A stretch of 64,000 bases of DNA from Terana coerulea (GCA_024811115.1 JAKOGH010001043.1:620001-684000); one strand, 5' to 3'; numbered from the stretch's first letter, positions 46,006 to 59,529 are shown. Translations and numbers: made by a program. Notes: a model not told the origin generated them from the letters alone.

Positions 46006-47740
46006 GACGGACGCCTTGTCGTGAACGGGGGCCTATAAAGCGAAGTGCTGAGCGCAGAGGCACTTTCGCGGGGGGAAGCTGGTGCTCAGCGAGCGACACG
46101 AGATGGGTGTCAGGAAGAAAGGGCTTCTCGATCCTCGACGGCATTCCGTGCGCATACTCGTCTTTGCACAGAAATGACCCATGGCCAGGCGCCACCGGCA
46201 CATCTGCGGCAAATGCGTTGCCGTTAACGTTTGTAGCTGATGCCGTGATGCCGACAGCACCCGCGTGCCGGCGCGCCTCACGAAGAACTGAGTGCCGGCC
46301 GAGCTGCCGTTCTCCATACGCAATCAGATTAGATTTGTCCTTGAATCTACGAGCTGCAGCTGCAGATTCCGCTGAAGGTCGGGCCCTAAAATGTAGCAAG
46401 GCCACTGGCATGTCTGTCGTCTGTTTTGGTCTGCTTGACGAAGAAAAGTGTTCTCCGGACCTAACGGTTCGCCAGGTACGATGACATACGCTTCCCTCGT
46501 AAGCAGCTTAACCCCTGTAACAGCGTGCCGGAATCACCGACGGATCACTTAGAAATGTAACCTTCCTATCGCGCGATGCGAAAGACTTCGCAGCCTGGCG
46601 GTAACAAACAGCCAATAGACCCCAGAGAAGCCCCTCAACTCGCGATGCCGCATACTTTCTATCAAGCCAGCCGCAGCGCTGAGATGCTCGGCTGCAGGGA
46701 AAGCCGATCTTCTGTATGCCTCGTGTACGCTGAGCGGCGTAGTCCCACGATCATCATGGCCAGAATGACGATTTGCCTCCGCCACTGGTCACTGCGGTCA
46801 ATGGGGAGCGGATCGGTCCCCCCGCCGCTCGTTCTCACGGGGCCAAAGAGGGCCAAAGTTATGATGATGGCGTAATGGACGGGAGCTTGTGGGAACTATT
46901 ATACTGGCTTGAAAGATAAAACAGGCTGCTCGCTGGATTGCAAGAACAAGATGAACTCACCTGATTTGTACACAGTGCCTACGCCAGGTTGAAGAAAATA
47001 ACGACCTTCGGACTCAGAAGACTAGACTATAGAGTCCTTGAAGCTACCGACGCCATAAATGATAACAGACGCAATGGTATGCGCTCAACATGACTTGTGA
47101 CCAATAAGATCTACAAGATACTCACTTGTAATGGCAGAGCCTTGGACAAGTTACGGGAGCTATACACTTATTCAACGTAGCTGGTGATCTCTGCACTTAG
47201 TGGATATCAATCATCCAAGTCCCAGTACTTAGCGAATGGTTGTACTGACCGTATAACACCAGTAACCAACCAGTAGCTGATGATGACGTGTTCACGTTTG
47301 CCATGGAATCCCACTCGGTTGCTGACTGGGTATTTACCGAGCGCATAACGATACAAAAATCTTTGTTAATCAGCCGTTTGAACGGTCTTACACGGTTTAC
47401 TTAGTCCTTGTGGATTCTTCATGCGTGGGCATCTCATCAATCTTGCAGGTTTGGTCGACTGTAAGGTGGTATATATTGCTAAAATTTGACCAAATAAATG
47501 AAGCTTCCAAAGAACTGAGACCGATACAAGGCACTGCGTATTCTGAGTTTGTGTGACTGTGTGAGAGGACAACGCGTCGCGGGCCCGTGGCCAACGACGC
47601 GTTGACCAATCACGTGAACATTACGTAATCGACAGACTTTGAAAGCCTGCAGTTGTAAATCTACCTTGTCTGCAACTTTCATCTTCCTCTCCGTTCCTTC
47701 TTCCCTCTCTCCTCTCCATCTCTCCCCCCTAGAAATCAGC
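46006..47740. promoter_or_regulatory. 1.7-kb divergent upstream region of MFS and Ran genes
   Basis: No conserved reading frame; frames at 46107-46484, 46576-46875 and 46549-46785 look like chance. The 60 bases before the Ran ATG are strongly pyrimidine-rich (cttcctctccgttccttcttccctctctcc), typical of a highly expressed fungal gene. Confidence 0.45.
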
Positions 47741-48860
47741 ATGGCTGAGCAGGCTACTATCCCCACCTTCAAGCTCGTCCTCGGTGCGTCAAGATTCGAC
47801 TTGTGACGCGAGTTATACTGACTTCAATGATCTCTGTTGTTTTTCGCTCATCGATGCATCCCATGTGCCTAATTCGCGTGTTCTTGGCCTCAACATTCCT
47901 CCTGCTCTGTAAACGGGACGCGATGGATGTGTGATGGGTTGTAGTTGGTGACGGTGGCACTGGAAAAACCACTTTCGTCAAGGTACGCGACTCGTACGAG
48001 CAGGGATCTTAGAGATCGCATGCTGATAAACTGTGCTCTCACAGCGCCACTTGACCGGAGAATTCGAGAAGAAGTACATTGGTACGGTTTTCGCCCGCGA
48101 AATGACCATGTTGGCGCATAACGCTCTATCTAACGACTTACGGCCATCCAGCTACTCTTGGAGTTGAAGTTCACCCTCTGTCATTCTCCACCAACTTCGG
48201 TACCATCTGCTTCAACGTTTGGGATACTGCCGGCCAGGAGAAGTTTGGTGGTCTGCGTGATGGCTACTACATTCAGGGCCAATGTGGTATCATCATGTTC
48301 GACGTGACATCCCGCATCACGTACAAGAACGTGCCCAACTGGCACCGTGATCTTGAGCGCGTTTGCGAAAACATCCCCATTGTCCTTTGCGGTAACAAGG
48401 TTGACGTCAAGGTGCGCGCGTATTCTGTGGTCATGGTTTTGCGCAGTATCTTTAACAAGGTTTTCTCGTTCGCAGGAGCGCAAGGTCAAGACCAGCCATG
48501 TGACTTTCCACAGAAAGAAGAACATCCAGTACTTCGAAATATCTGCGAAGTCCAACTACAACTTCGAAAAGCCATTCCTCTGGCTCGCGAGGAAGCTCGT
48601 TGGGTATGTTCCCAGTCAGCTACTTTATAAGGTTCGATAAGGTGGCTGATACGGACCACTTAGTAACCCCGGCCTCGAGTTCGTCGCCGCGCCCGCCCTC
48701 AAGCCCGCCGAAGTCGAGGTTGACCCACAATTGATGGAGCAGTACCAGAGGGAGTTGGCTCAGGTATGTCCTCCGCTTGTATTGCGGCGATCTCCTGTCA
48801 TTGATGAATGCGTTTTAGGCCGAGTCTGTTCCTCTTCCCGAAGAAGACGATGACTTGTAA
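47741..48860 (+). CDS. GSP1: Ran GTPase (nuclear transport)
   Basis: Small GTPase that gives direction to nuclear import and export and supports spindle assembly. Exons: 47741-47783, 47945-47982, 48045-48081, 48152-48411, 48476-48603, 48664-48763 and 48819-48860; frame unbroken. All Ran landmarks are present: P-loop GDGGTGKTT, switch I around [14 protein letters not shown], switch [23 protein letters not shown] guanine specificity in [32 protein letters not shown], and the acidic C-terminus ending EEDDDL. The first intron (161 nt) is longer than the others, which is common near the start of highly expressed genes. Length and sequence match the family almost throughout. Confidence 0.98.
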
Positions 48861-49321
48861 CACTTCTCATGCACTCTCCGCCGCGCTCTTCATCACCTGC
48901 CATTTGTTTGTCGTACATACTCTGTGATCATACTGTTCAAATATAACACCGCTGTGCAACATCCTGGACTTCTACTTGACCAAACTGTGCCATGTCAGAG
49001 TATCGTGAGGCCTGTGAGTTTCATCTCTTGTTGCCATCCGCGCCGGCGCGTCGAGGTAATTCTTTCGCCTGCCACTCCCAACCTGCCGTGACGCAGTGAA
49101 TTTTTCTAGATACGCCACAAAGCCAAGTCCGAGATTGATGCTCAATCACGTGCTGCTTCTACTGTTAAAAGTCCGCGAGCGCCTTGCTCCCGCCACTATT
49201 GCACTGCGCTGAGGCTGTACCCCGCAGCAACCAGTGCGCAGGACGCACTACCACTGAGTATTTTACGAACCCTCAACTTCTCAACTTTCTTCAACCCTCT
49301 CGTCCTGCTACCTTACCCATA
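48861..49321. other. Intergenic between Ran and the LEA-2-like gene
   Basis: About 0.46 kb: 3' flank of Ran and promoter of the next gene, pyrimidine-rich just before the ATG. No gene seen. Confidence 0.45.
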
Positions 49322-50600
49322 ATGTCCTCTTATGATCAGTACGGTGCACGCAACGACGCCAGCACTACTTACCCGCCGCATCACGAGGGGCAAGCGTATA
49401 ACCCATACGACAACACGCCGCCGCAGAGGGGATACGAGCAAGGCGGATATGGGTACACAGACTACAGAGATGAGGCTACTGCTCCTCCACCGGCCAGTAA
49501 AGAGAGGGACAATGCCTATGCTGCACCCGTGGCGAGAGAGCCCAAGTGCGTCATGCCAGCCTCTTCATTGATTATGAATGATCACTGAACGACATGACGC
49601 TTACCTAGGTCCTCGCGAGCAATGAGGCGTTGGAGATATGAACATCAAGGGAACTTGTGGACAGGAGGTGGTGGTTTGCGCAGCTGCGGCAGGTTCTTCT
49701 GCTGCACCATCCTCATATTCCTGTTCCTCTTGATCAGCATTGTGTTGTCGCTTGCACTGGTACGTCCCAAATAGTATACCTATTCTTCATTGTTTTGACT
49801 ATGTATATTTAGTGGATTCAGCCGCCGAACGTTGTTATTGGCACCATCCAGGCTGCCACCAATAAGAGCGTAGTAAGTTCTATTATTATTATGGCGAATG
49901 GCTCAGCTCACATTTAGTAGGTCGAGCTCGAGGATGACGGGCTTGCCATCAACTTGGAACTTCCGATCTCGTAAGTTCAAATATGTTATTTGCGTTATCA
50001 GTGAATGGCTGAGATTACCGCTAGTGTCAATAACCCGAACTACTTCTCCGTAAAGTTCCAGAGCATCGACGCCAATGTAAGTTGAACGAAATGCACATAC
50101 GGCTCATCCCTAACCCCGTACTCAGATTATCTATCCAATCAACAATACTAAAATCGGGGTCGCCAACCTGGATGGTCTGAACATTGGTAGCAACGCCCAG
50201 ACCAACTTCACAGTACCATTTACGTTGAACTACACCACGACGATTGACCCGGAGTCAAAGATCCTCATGGACATCGCCGGCCACTGCGGCTTCACAGGCG
50301 AATCCGCCAGTCCTATTGCGATCAATTACGACATCGCTGTACGTCTGTCTTGGTCAGTCTTCTCTTCGGTACTGATAGTTCCTGTCACAGCTGGACCTCA
50401 AGATCGCGTCCATTCCTATCAAGCACTCCATCAATAGCGGATCGAGCTTCGCTTGTCCTCTCAAGGCCAGTGATATTGAGGTATGTCGACCTTCCTATAT
50501 ATGCGCTGTTCAAACTGACTGTTTGGCCCAGGCTCTTCTGAAATCTGTGGGCATCGACCCATCAGATCTGTCGAAAGTGCTGTCATCGATTCTCGGATAG
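49322..50600 (+). CDS. Membrane-anchored LEA-2-like protein
   Basis: Exons: 49322-49545, 49609-49759, 49813-49872, 49921-49970, 50025-50076, 50126-50338, 50391-50480 and 50532-50600; all junctions canonical. The Tyr/Pro/Gly-rich N-terminus (MSSYDQYGARNDASTTYPP) ends in basic SSRAMRRWRYEHQGN. One strong membrane segment follows (FFCCTILIFLFLLISIVLSL), then an extracellular or lumenal beta-rich domain with NYFSVKFQSIDANIIYPINN and GVANLDGLNIGSN. This layout resembles fungal relatives of the LEA-2/NDR1 fold. Several Asn-x-Ser/Thr sites in the domain suggest N-glycosylation and a type II orientation. Function unknown; related fungal proteins are annotated only as LEA-domain or hypothetical membrane proteins. 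Confidence 0.8.
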
Positions 50601-50803
50601 TGGCTGTTGCAATGCTGATATTTGTGCTTTGGACCCTACTGCTTTGGACATATTCGTAATATGGACTATACATTATCTATTGTTACTTCCACGAAGTACT
50701 TCAAACATTCACTTGCTACACACAGGTTCGTACGTAGCCCTTCTCCAGATGGATCAACGCTCCGCTGTACATACTCACTTGTTACGCTACGGTGTGAAGT
50801 GTG

Positions 50804-52691
50804 CTAAGTAGGCCGTTTGTCAGCATCCGGCCCAGCCTTTATGACCTCTTCTGCGTCTCCCTCGCTCATGTCTATCTCCGAAGCAATCTCTGCTGCTCGC
50901 TTCTCCAGTTGCAGCTCAACTTCGGAGTCCACGACGCCGGGGGCGTCGCACAATTGCAAGCATCGGCCGACCATTCCGCGCCACTTCAGGTGACCGTCCA
51001 CCTCCTTGCATTCCACGTTCTCGACACCCTGAATTTCAACCGGCTGCAAACCGGCGACGCCCCAGCTTGCATCTGAAACCCGTGCCAGGACCGCTAGAAT
51101 GTAGTCGTCCTTGCTATAGCCGTTCACGAGGCGTCCCGCGACGACGCGGCGTGCGGCAGCCCATGCGCTAGCGTCGGTCCTGACGGGCGCTCCGAAGAGG
51201 TAGACGTCTTGCACCATGGAGGCGACCCGGGTCTGAGACGGCTGCAGGCTCGCGAGATGTTGCAGAGCTTCGAAAATAACAAGCGACCCTAGCGAATAGC
51301 CGACCAGGGTGACCGGGCGGTTGCCTAAGACCCTCTGCGCTAGCAGCGTTCCAAGCACCCGCCCTGCCTTTGTCGCAAGCGACTTGGCGGTCATCCACGG
51401 GTTATCTAGATTCCCCGGTGGTTAGCAACACTCCGACACGTTTGACATGGCGCGGCGCGCTTACCAATAATCTGTCCAATTTTCAGCCAAGCCGTAGGCG
51501 ACAAGGCGGCGAATAGAGCTGCGAACACAGTACGCTTGATAATCTGCGCCTTCACGTACTGCATCGCCTGAGTTTTAATCAGGGCGGTGAGCGCGTTGGA
51601 CAGTTGCATCAGCGCCTCTACTTCCTGTCGGGTCAACTCTGAAGTTAGCCGATGGTAGTGCGTGGGCAAACGACCCGATCCTTACCCAGCGTAAAGCGAA
51701 GGTATCCTCGCCGCCGAAGACCGTCCACGGCGCGGTTACATCGTCCGGCGAGTCCAACCAACCGCTGACGCAGAGTCGTACCGCCAGTGTTTCACGGGGT
51801 GGGCGTACCGGTTCCAGAGCGAGATCCTGCACTTCCCTCGTGTATCGCCCAACAATTTCAGCAGATTTCTTGGACCCATATGCACCGAACAGCGCTCCGC
51901 ACACTACGGAGGAGCCTGCGAGCCCGCTGGCCAACAATCCCGCAGCCGTGCCCCCGACCCCGACCCATCCGAGCACCGTAGTGACGCCCGCGCCCACCAG
52001 CGGCGCAGCGAGGCCGCCAGTGACTCCGATGAGCACACCGCCTCCGACGGCCGCCAGACCCATACCGACCTGGCGGAGGGTCTTGTTGCGCAGCGCGTGC
52101 TCTTCCTTGGCGCCGTCGGTCCTCGTCTTGCGCTCGGCTTCCTGCACAGCCCGCTCCGGGTCTTTGAGAGTGGCGGCGATAGCATCTTCGTCCACTAGGC
52201 CGAAGTAGGCTAAGAAGGTCCGGGTATGCGCATGGTATCCTTTGGTCGTAGTCAAATGAAGAAATAGCACGGTTTGTAATACCTGATTGACATGCTCCGT
52301 TTGCGGCAGTGCCGGTAAACCAACGGTGGATGTGTCAGACAATGCGGTCAATGTCGGACACTTCCCTGGATGCACACAGTAATTCAGCATGTGTTCAAAA
52401 TCGTGAGAGCTTTGTCGGCTCACCTCCGCCAGGCTCCTGGCAAGCAGCCCATGTGTGACCGAGGAGTTGTTGTGCCCATTCAGTCACTTCTGTACCGTGT
52501 GCATCTCTAAGAGAGACACGTTCAGCCTGCGGCAGGGTCGAGAGCGCGTACTCTGTTTCACTGTAGAGCTCGGCCGTATTCCTGTGCGAGGCAACTCTGC
52601 GAAAGATGTGAAGGAAAATGGTCTTCCGCTCCGACTCGGGCAAGTCTGTCGGAGGAGTTACGTGGGTAAGATCGCTTTGTTTCCCTGTCAT
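50804..52691 (-). CDS. DUF726 family alpha/beta-hydrolase-like membrane protein
   Basis: Minus-strand gene; first exon 52424-52691 (MTGKQSDLTHVTPP), further exons down to the stop at 50804. Features in order: helical N-terminus (ERKTIFLHIFRRVASHRN), LVDEDAIAATLKDPERAV, then a glycine-rich hydrophobic block (RQVGMGLAAVGGGVLIGV, GGLAAPLVGAGVTTVLG, AAGLLASGLAGSSV) that is probably membrane-embedded. GSKKSAEIVGRYTREVQDL comes next, then the catalytic-type elbow VTLVGYSLGSLVIFEAL (GxSxG serine), DVYLFGAPVRTD and NGYSKDDYILAVL. The family includes yeast Mil1 and animal TMCO4; it probably acts at membranes as a hydrolase or sorting factor, but no reaction is established. The exact extent of the second intron (near 52366-52423) is inferred. 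Confidence 0.85.
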
Positions 52692-53391
52692 GATTAGTTG
52701 CGAATCAGCAGCGTCGCTGTATAGTACTCGTCAGGGTATGCATGGTGGTTCGCCGAGAGCGAGTTCGTGTTGATAGATTGATGTGCGGTGGAGTCAAAGG
52801 CATGACGCTATTCGTAGCGTAAGATGTATTTGTCAGAGCACGACTTTTAGCGCAGGCACCCTAATAGAAAAGAAAATCAGACCTACATAAGCGATCGGAA
52901 CCAGTTAAATGGAGCGGAAGAAATGACATTACCTCGGGACTTGGCAGCCGTCAACCTCCGAAAAGCAGCTGTACTAAAGCAGCACTTCGAAAAGATATTT
53001 CAAGGGTTGTAACATGGCGCTGAGCATACTTTGCTCGTCTTTCGTAGCCAAAAGAGAACTCTCAAGTAGTTTTTAAAAAGTCATGGTAGCTTATGAAAAC
53101 CGTAGTGGCGGTGTTGAAGAGCTTGTGCTTTGACTTGATGTCCATGTCACGGTTCGGAAGTATGGGCGTTTAACGCCACAAAGGGTTCGACCCGGGAATG
53201 CCGCGGGCATGCGTGCGCGTTGGGCGCCGAGCACACTCGTCCCGCGACTTTACCCTCTGCATCGACCCTGCGCTTCAACTTGCACTGTCAGCGTCACACT
53301 GAAGGCCAGCCATCCTCATAGGATGAGCTCACTTGTGGCAAGTCTTTCCTGCCCATCTATGTGCTGGCTGGCGTATTAACCCGTTTCACAG
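52692..53391. promoter_or_regulatory. Shared upstream region of the DUF726 gene and YME1
   Basis: 0.7 kb between divergent starts with no conserved frame. The bases just before the YME1 ATG (ttaacccgtttcacag) look like an intron end, so a 5' UTR intron is possible. Confidence 0.45.
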
Positions 53392-56300
53392 ATGCTCGGC
53401 GTGCTTCGTGCTCCGTTACGAGTTCAGAGAGCAGGCTTACACTCATGCATACCCTTACGGCCGCTGTCAACATCCTCCATTCCAACCACTCTCCTTCGCT
53501 CTCATCAGTCTCTCTGCCATTCTACTAGAAGACCTCTCGCTGTCACGCCTACGCTTGTCCGTCATCTCTCTCTCGGATCCATCTTCGGCTCTCGTCCACC
53601 CAGTCCCGCCCCAGCTCCTCAGGTCGTTGCAGGTGTCGCGTCCAAAGAAGCAGCTGCGGATTCCGACACTCATGATGTTGGGAAACAACTTGATCTGTTC
53701 GAGGCATTGCTGGCAACCCAAGTGAAGGCGGGTTATGACGTGCTCATATCGCGGTGGGAGAGGATGTGTGAATTCGTGAGTACTATCGGTCTTCTTGAAC
53801 CTGCTGATCTCTTACCTAGTGTATAGGACTCGTCAAGTCCTCTGCTGCGTAGTGACCGTGCATTCCAACTTTACCTCACTGCACTCATGAAGAACGACCT
53901 CGAAGGGTCCATCAATGCCGCTGTCCGCCGCCGTGATTCTCTTCTGGCTTCCACTGCTGCTTCAGCATCCAACTCTGCTTTACCTTCCACGAACGGCGCT
54001 GCTTCAACCTCGGCCAACTCTGCTTCCGCTGATGTCACCGCAAGTTCGAGTGGAAGCTCGGCATTGGAAGCGTCCAGTAGAACACCCAGTCAAGAGCTTG
54101 CTCAATCCGTATTATCTGGCTCGGCATTAGCAAAGGCCGGAGGGCCCATGAGCTCGGACATGTCAAGGATTGCTGCTGCTCTCAGCTCAGGGAGCGGCGT
54201 CCCGGGCAAACCTATTGTGGTCACACTGGAAGAACGTGAGTCCCAAACTTATTTAACTCATTGCAGGCAGTGCGGACTGATTACATTATTAGCATCGAGT
54301 GCGTGGGTTCCGCGCCTTGTAAGGTTCGTCGTACTTGCCGTCATTTTCACATTCCGTGAGTGATATTTATCTTATTCTCGAATATCTGTTCTTATACATA
54401 CGCCCGCAGTCGGATTGGTCGTCATGTCGCTTTTCGTGGAATCCACCGGTATTATGAAAGCGGGTCCTCGCCAGCATGAGTTTGAACCATCGACGGAGAA
54501 GACATACAAGTTTAGTGACGTACACGGCTGTGACGAGGCAAAGGATGTGGGTCCCTCACTTCAACCGTTTGATAACGCTAGCATTAATGTTCGCTTCTTC
54601 AGGAACTCCAAGAGGTAGTGATGTTCCTCAAGGACCCAACCAACTTCGTGACCCTTGGCGGAAGGCTACCGAAAGGCGTATTGCTGACTGGACCTCCGGG
54701 TACCGGCAAAACAATGCTTGCCCGCGCGGTCGCCGGTGAAGCCGAGGTTCCCTTCTTCTACGCATCAGGGTGAGAAACCTCCAAACGAATTATGGGTCCG
54801 CAAGTAACAAATGATCGTAGATCCGAGTTTGATGAGATGTTTGTCGGTATCGGTGCGAAGCGCATACGGGAGCTGTTTGAAACGGCCCGCAAGAGGCAAC
54901 CCGCTATCATCTTCATCGACGAATTGGACGCTGTTGGTGGAAAGCGTAATAACCGGGAAGCAAGCTACGTTAGGCAAACTCTTAACCAGCTCCTCACGGA
55001 AATGGATGGGTTCCAGCCAACGGAGGATGTGATTGTCATCGCGGCGACGAACTTCCCGGATGCCCTGGATCCGTAAGTGCATCCGCTCAATCGTAGATTC
55101 AACATGAACTGACCGCATTCTTAGTGCGCTGGTACGCCCCGGTCGGTTCGATAGACATATAGCGGTTCCTTTGCCAGACGTGCGCGGTCGCACTCAAATT
55201 CTCAAGCACCACACGAAGAAAATAAAGATGCAGCCAGGTTCGTCCGAAATCTTCACTGTCAGGTTGTAGGAGTGCTCTGAAGCTGTTGCTTCTAGACGTG
55301 GACCTGATGATCATAGCACGAGGTACTGCTGGCTTCTCGGGAGCAGATCTCCAGAATATGGCCAAGTGTGTATTCAGCTCTTGATCTCGGTGGCAGATCA
55401 CTATCGATGGGTTGTGCGAAGCTGAATCGGATCCTTTTAGCATGGCTGCCGTACAGGCGTCGCGAGAAGGTGCTTCTGCCGTGAACCTCAAGCATTTTGA
55501 ATGGGCAAAGGTGAGACCCAGTCAGCCATGCTCTCGTTATGAATATTTGATGGACTTTCCCTGCAGGATCGCATCGTTATGGGAGCTGAGCGGAAGAGCA
55601 CTCTCCTGAGTGATGACGTCAAGAAGATGACAGCCTATCATGAGGTACAGGAGCCTTTCGCTACCGTAGTCTTCGCTCGCTAACTCACGTATACGACAGG
55701 GTGGTCATGCGCTCGTGGCTTTGTACACCGAGGGCTCGATGCCTCTACACAAAGTCACATGTGTGCCTCGCGGTCACGCCCTCGGAGTGGTATGCCTCTG
55801 ATTTGCAAAGAACGTGACTGGTGCTCACTCGATTTACTTAGACGAGCAGACTGCCCAAAGACGATATGTACTCTCGATCATACAAGGAATACCTTTCAGA
55901 TATTGATGTCGCCATGGGCGGGCGAGTGGCGGAAGAGCTTAGTACGTAACTTGCGTCCTTTGCGCTGCACTATCTGACGGAACACAGTATATGGCCTGGA
56001 GAACGTTACGAGCGGATGCTCATCCGATCTCAAACAGGCTAGTGGCATCGCGCGAGCTATGGTGAAGGTACGCATCATATCCGCGGAGTCCGTGTGAAGT
56101 TGTATCTCAGGGAATTCTACCAGAATTGGGGATTTTCGACCAAAGTCGGGCCGGTATACTTCGACGACCGAGAAACTGCCATCAGCATACAGAAGCGAGA
56201 CGAAATAGAAGGAGAAGTCCGAAAGTACGTTCACGTTCTTTAATTATAGCACCATGCTCGTTTGTTTGCGAGGCGTGCACAACAAGTGCACTTTCGGGTA

Positions 56301-56681
56301 TATCCTCCCACCTTTCCTACTTCTCACACACTATCTCTATACCTTTCCCTGAATGTTTTGATATGCTTACCCTTGCGCTTGTCATTAGGATGCTTACGGC
56401 TGGAGAATCCCGTGTTCGTACCTTGCTGAAGGAGAAAGAGAAAGAGCTACACCTGGTAAGTGTGGCACTTAATGAATAGCAGCTCCTTCCTGATTGGTTT
56501 ACATTGCCACGCTGTCTCATGCATCTCCGATGCATTGCAGCTTGCTGCAGCCCTGGTGGAGCACGAAACGTTGGATGCCGAAGAAGTCAAAAAGGTTGTG
56601 AACGGAGAGCCAATACGGAATATTACGGAAGTGATCCAGGAGGACCTTTCCCAGATGTCTGAAACCCCCTCCGACTCATAG
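53392..56681 (+). CDS. YME1: Mitochondrial i-AAA protease
   Basis: ATP-dependent metalloprotease of the inner membrane facing the intermembrane space; degrades misfolded and regulatory proteins. Sixteen exons: 53392-53775, 53827-54235, 54293-54355, 54410-54546, 54603-54769, 54821-55072, 55125-55237, 55296-55365, 55441-55510, 55567-55644, 55700-55789, 55842-55940, 55988-56067, 56124-56224, 56389-56455 and 56541-56681. A basic presequence precedes a helical N-domain ([16 protein letters not shown]) and one membrane segment ([20 protein letters not shown]). The AAA module has [19 protein letters not shown], Walker [12 protein letters not shown], Walker [13 protein letters not shown] and [12 protein letters not shown]. 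The protease part has zinc motif HEGGH in [14 protein letters not shown] and the third ligand region [14 protein letters not shown]. No frame break was found over 3.3 kb. Confidence 0.96.
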
Positions 56682-59529
56682 CACCGCTAGTTATCTCCTC
56701 ATCTTCATCGTAGTCTTGGCTTTGTGTGGCACTATATACGCCTAATAATCTAATTCGCTCAACTCACGTCGTACGAAGCAAGATGTCCGGGGTGAGCGTG
56801 GGGCGTTACACCATGCGACACGGCCCACATATATCAATTACGCTAAGGGCTGATCCTACTCTAGGCGATAAGAAAACGGTGCTGTGTGCTATGACGACTG
56901 GCCGACGGCAGACTACGGGACGCACTGCTCGGATTCGCGAAGAGGAACGGAAACTGAGCCAGCAACTCCCGGCAAATCCCTGAGGCGCGCCTGTGGTCAG
57001 ACTCAGAGTCGGGAGATAGAAGTACCGTCCTACAGCACTCGTATATCTCCGTGTTTACATTCTCTACGGTTCCCACTTATGAGACTGCAACTGCCAGCGC
57101 TGCGGGATGTTGCGCTGCATGGAAGCACAGGGCCGGGTGACATGGGTAGGGAAAAGGCCAGGACCCTTCTGACACGAGTCGGAGTGTTTCGGTTGGCGAT
57201 TGAGGAAGGACACGGGAGCGGCTGCGAGACGGGTGGGTAAGGATGTGCATGTCTATAAAGGCTGGGCCTGGGATACCGAAAGCAATAGGTAAGTATCTCG
57301 ACGGTCGTGCGCTGCAGATGATGAAGAGCGCTTCTAGCTACATTGGAGTGATTCTAGCGGCGCAGCATCCATGAGACACGGGTTGGACTCGAGCGACGAT
57401 CCTTGCTTTCTTGCGACCTAGTCCCAGGCCATTCTACGAACCGCGTCAAGTGGCTGTGGAGGCGACGAGGCCATGGCAAGTACGAATGAATTCAAGGGTC
57501 ATGCACAGGAACGGTGGTCGCTCACCAAGCACGCCATATCCCCCCGAGGGTCTCCGTCTTCAACATGTATGTGCCCTCTTGACGGTGACTATGACGACGT
57601 TTGCACTTGCGGGCTTGCCTAGATTGGCGGAGCGCTGCCAGTAATTTGACATTGGGTTGGCTCACGAGGGCCTTGAGCCGTGAGAAGGGCCCGTTGGAGT
57701 ATAGGAAGCATCGATGGGCCGCACATATGTCACTTACCGGAGCAGATGGGTGGCGGATGACACGTCGGCGCTGGGCATGCATTGTCAGTGTTGCTTGTCG
57801 GTCAAGCACGTGTGCCTACTATCTCAGCCCTACGGTTTGACGGCCTCGCTTATTCAACCTTTTCTGCTTTGTTCCCGTATTTGTTCCGAGTGGGACGCTG
57901 AATGGCAGGATGCTGTAGCATCACCGCACGAATCTTCCCGGCTTTTTGCGAGATTCCCAGATACCGCTGGTGGGCAGCAAGCTGCTCTGACCCACGCATG
58001 TCTTGGATGCATCCGGTAAAATTGGCGCAGACTCAGATGCAAAAACGGCGCGTGGGGACCGAACGAACGGCCGGCCGTACGGCAGGGTGCGAGAGCCTGC
58101 GATCGTCCCTGGCCTATCGCATAGAACTGGCGGAGCCCTGGCCACAGGTGACCTGCCAGATGTGATACGGGGACGGAAAGTGGGCGAATAGAACGAGATG
58201 ATGGATGAGAAGTTTGCGGCATCGGTTCATACCGCATAGCGGTGGCGTCGACCATGAGGCATTATGGTTGGGATGGTGTGTTCTGCTCACGCAGACCGAG
58301 GGCGTCGAGGCTGCTTCCAGACCGCACGTATTGGATAACGTCTAGATATAGGTGGGAGTCCTTGAGTGCCGATCCTGACGGGTATTAGCCTGTTGTATCT
58401 GTTTCACGGTGGTGAAGCACGTCGTTGGAGGGGTCTTGGAGGAACGCCGCTGCAAGCGCCGCAGCCTGTGTTGACCCGTCCTGCGGCATGGCACGGCCGA
58501 CGACCAAAATCAAGGACAAAATGCCCAGAAATCACAGGAGCGCGAACTTGGTATATTACGTTTGCCTGCGGTATCCTAGTGGCAAAGATGAAGACTTGTC
58601 CCTTTGGGGAAGGTCCTGAACCGTGACGCGCGCCAAGGATCGAGCGCAGCCTGTCCGTGCGCCCGCTTGCGGGTGCCTAGGAGAAAACACCGTTACCACG
58701 TCGACGTCCTGAAACAAGATGTGAGCACGTACCGAGCGAGACGGCGTTCCTGTTCGGTTATTGCACAAATTCTTGGGTATTTGGGCAGTGTGTGCGCGAA
58801 CGAGACGGACAAGCGCAAAGAACTCGGGGATGAACGCGGGTTGCCGAGATGCCCTGATGGAGATCTGAATTTGGAATAGGTGGTTCAGCCACATGCGCCT
58901 GCGTTGGTCTCGGTATCAAAACACTCTCGGATCGTGGTCTCCAGGTAAACATCCTTTGCTACTCTACGGCGATGACGACTTGCAAGGCGCAAGGTGTGTT
59001 CTTGTCTCTCAGATTTTGGACCAATGCAGGGTGGGGCACCATATGCGAACACGGACCTGGAATGTTCACTCCAGTCTTCAGCGTGCTTCTCTTGGAAACT
59101 CCTTTCGTATGGTCCCTGAGCGCTGCAGCACAAAATATGAACGGCGCCGAAGCTAGGTCAGCGGCCTGGGAGAAAAGGCAGGGCTAGTCTAATGGGTTAT
59201 CACCAGGTTGGGCATCATCGGTCCGCAAAGACCTCGAATGGCTCTCCTGAATTCCCACCTGCTCGTCAGCCCACCCGCCAGCCGCTGACCTTGAAGTGAC
59301 CGTAAGTCAGTCAAGGTTATCGCTTTTGGTCAGCCGTAGCCGCTCCCGATCAAGATTGCAATGGTCCGGTATGATAGACTTAAGGCGTGAGCTCGGGGCC
59401 CTCCATCTCAACTCGCCCTCCCAACATCTCCTACCTCCGCCGACCAGCGTCCCCACACTGTGAGCCATCTCGCTGTCTCAGAAGATGTCGATCAGTCCTA
59501 TATGGGTTGTCTAACGCTGTTTGACCCAG
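56682..59529. other. 2.8-kb region without a recognisable gene
   Basis: The largest gene-free interval of the window. Frames of 70-135 codons occur on both strands (for example 56884-57240 plus, 57854-58255 minus, 58556-58894 minus), but none shows family motifs, and they overlap each other. Composition stays GC-balanced and I see no long direct or inverted repeat. It may contain a non-coding RNA, a decayed gene, or a long promoter for the small gene that follows. Confidence 0.4.

Noticed and set aside
46107..46875. Overlapping frames between the MFS and Ran genes
   Set aside because: Overlapping frames on both strands without motifs; best explained as promoter sequence.
56861..58894. Several frames of 70-130 codons on both strands
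   Set aside because: Mutually overlapping, low-complexity or basic, no splice-consistent extension and no recognised family.
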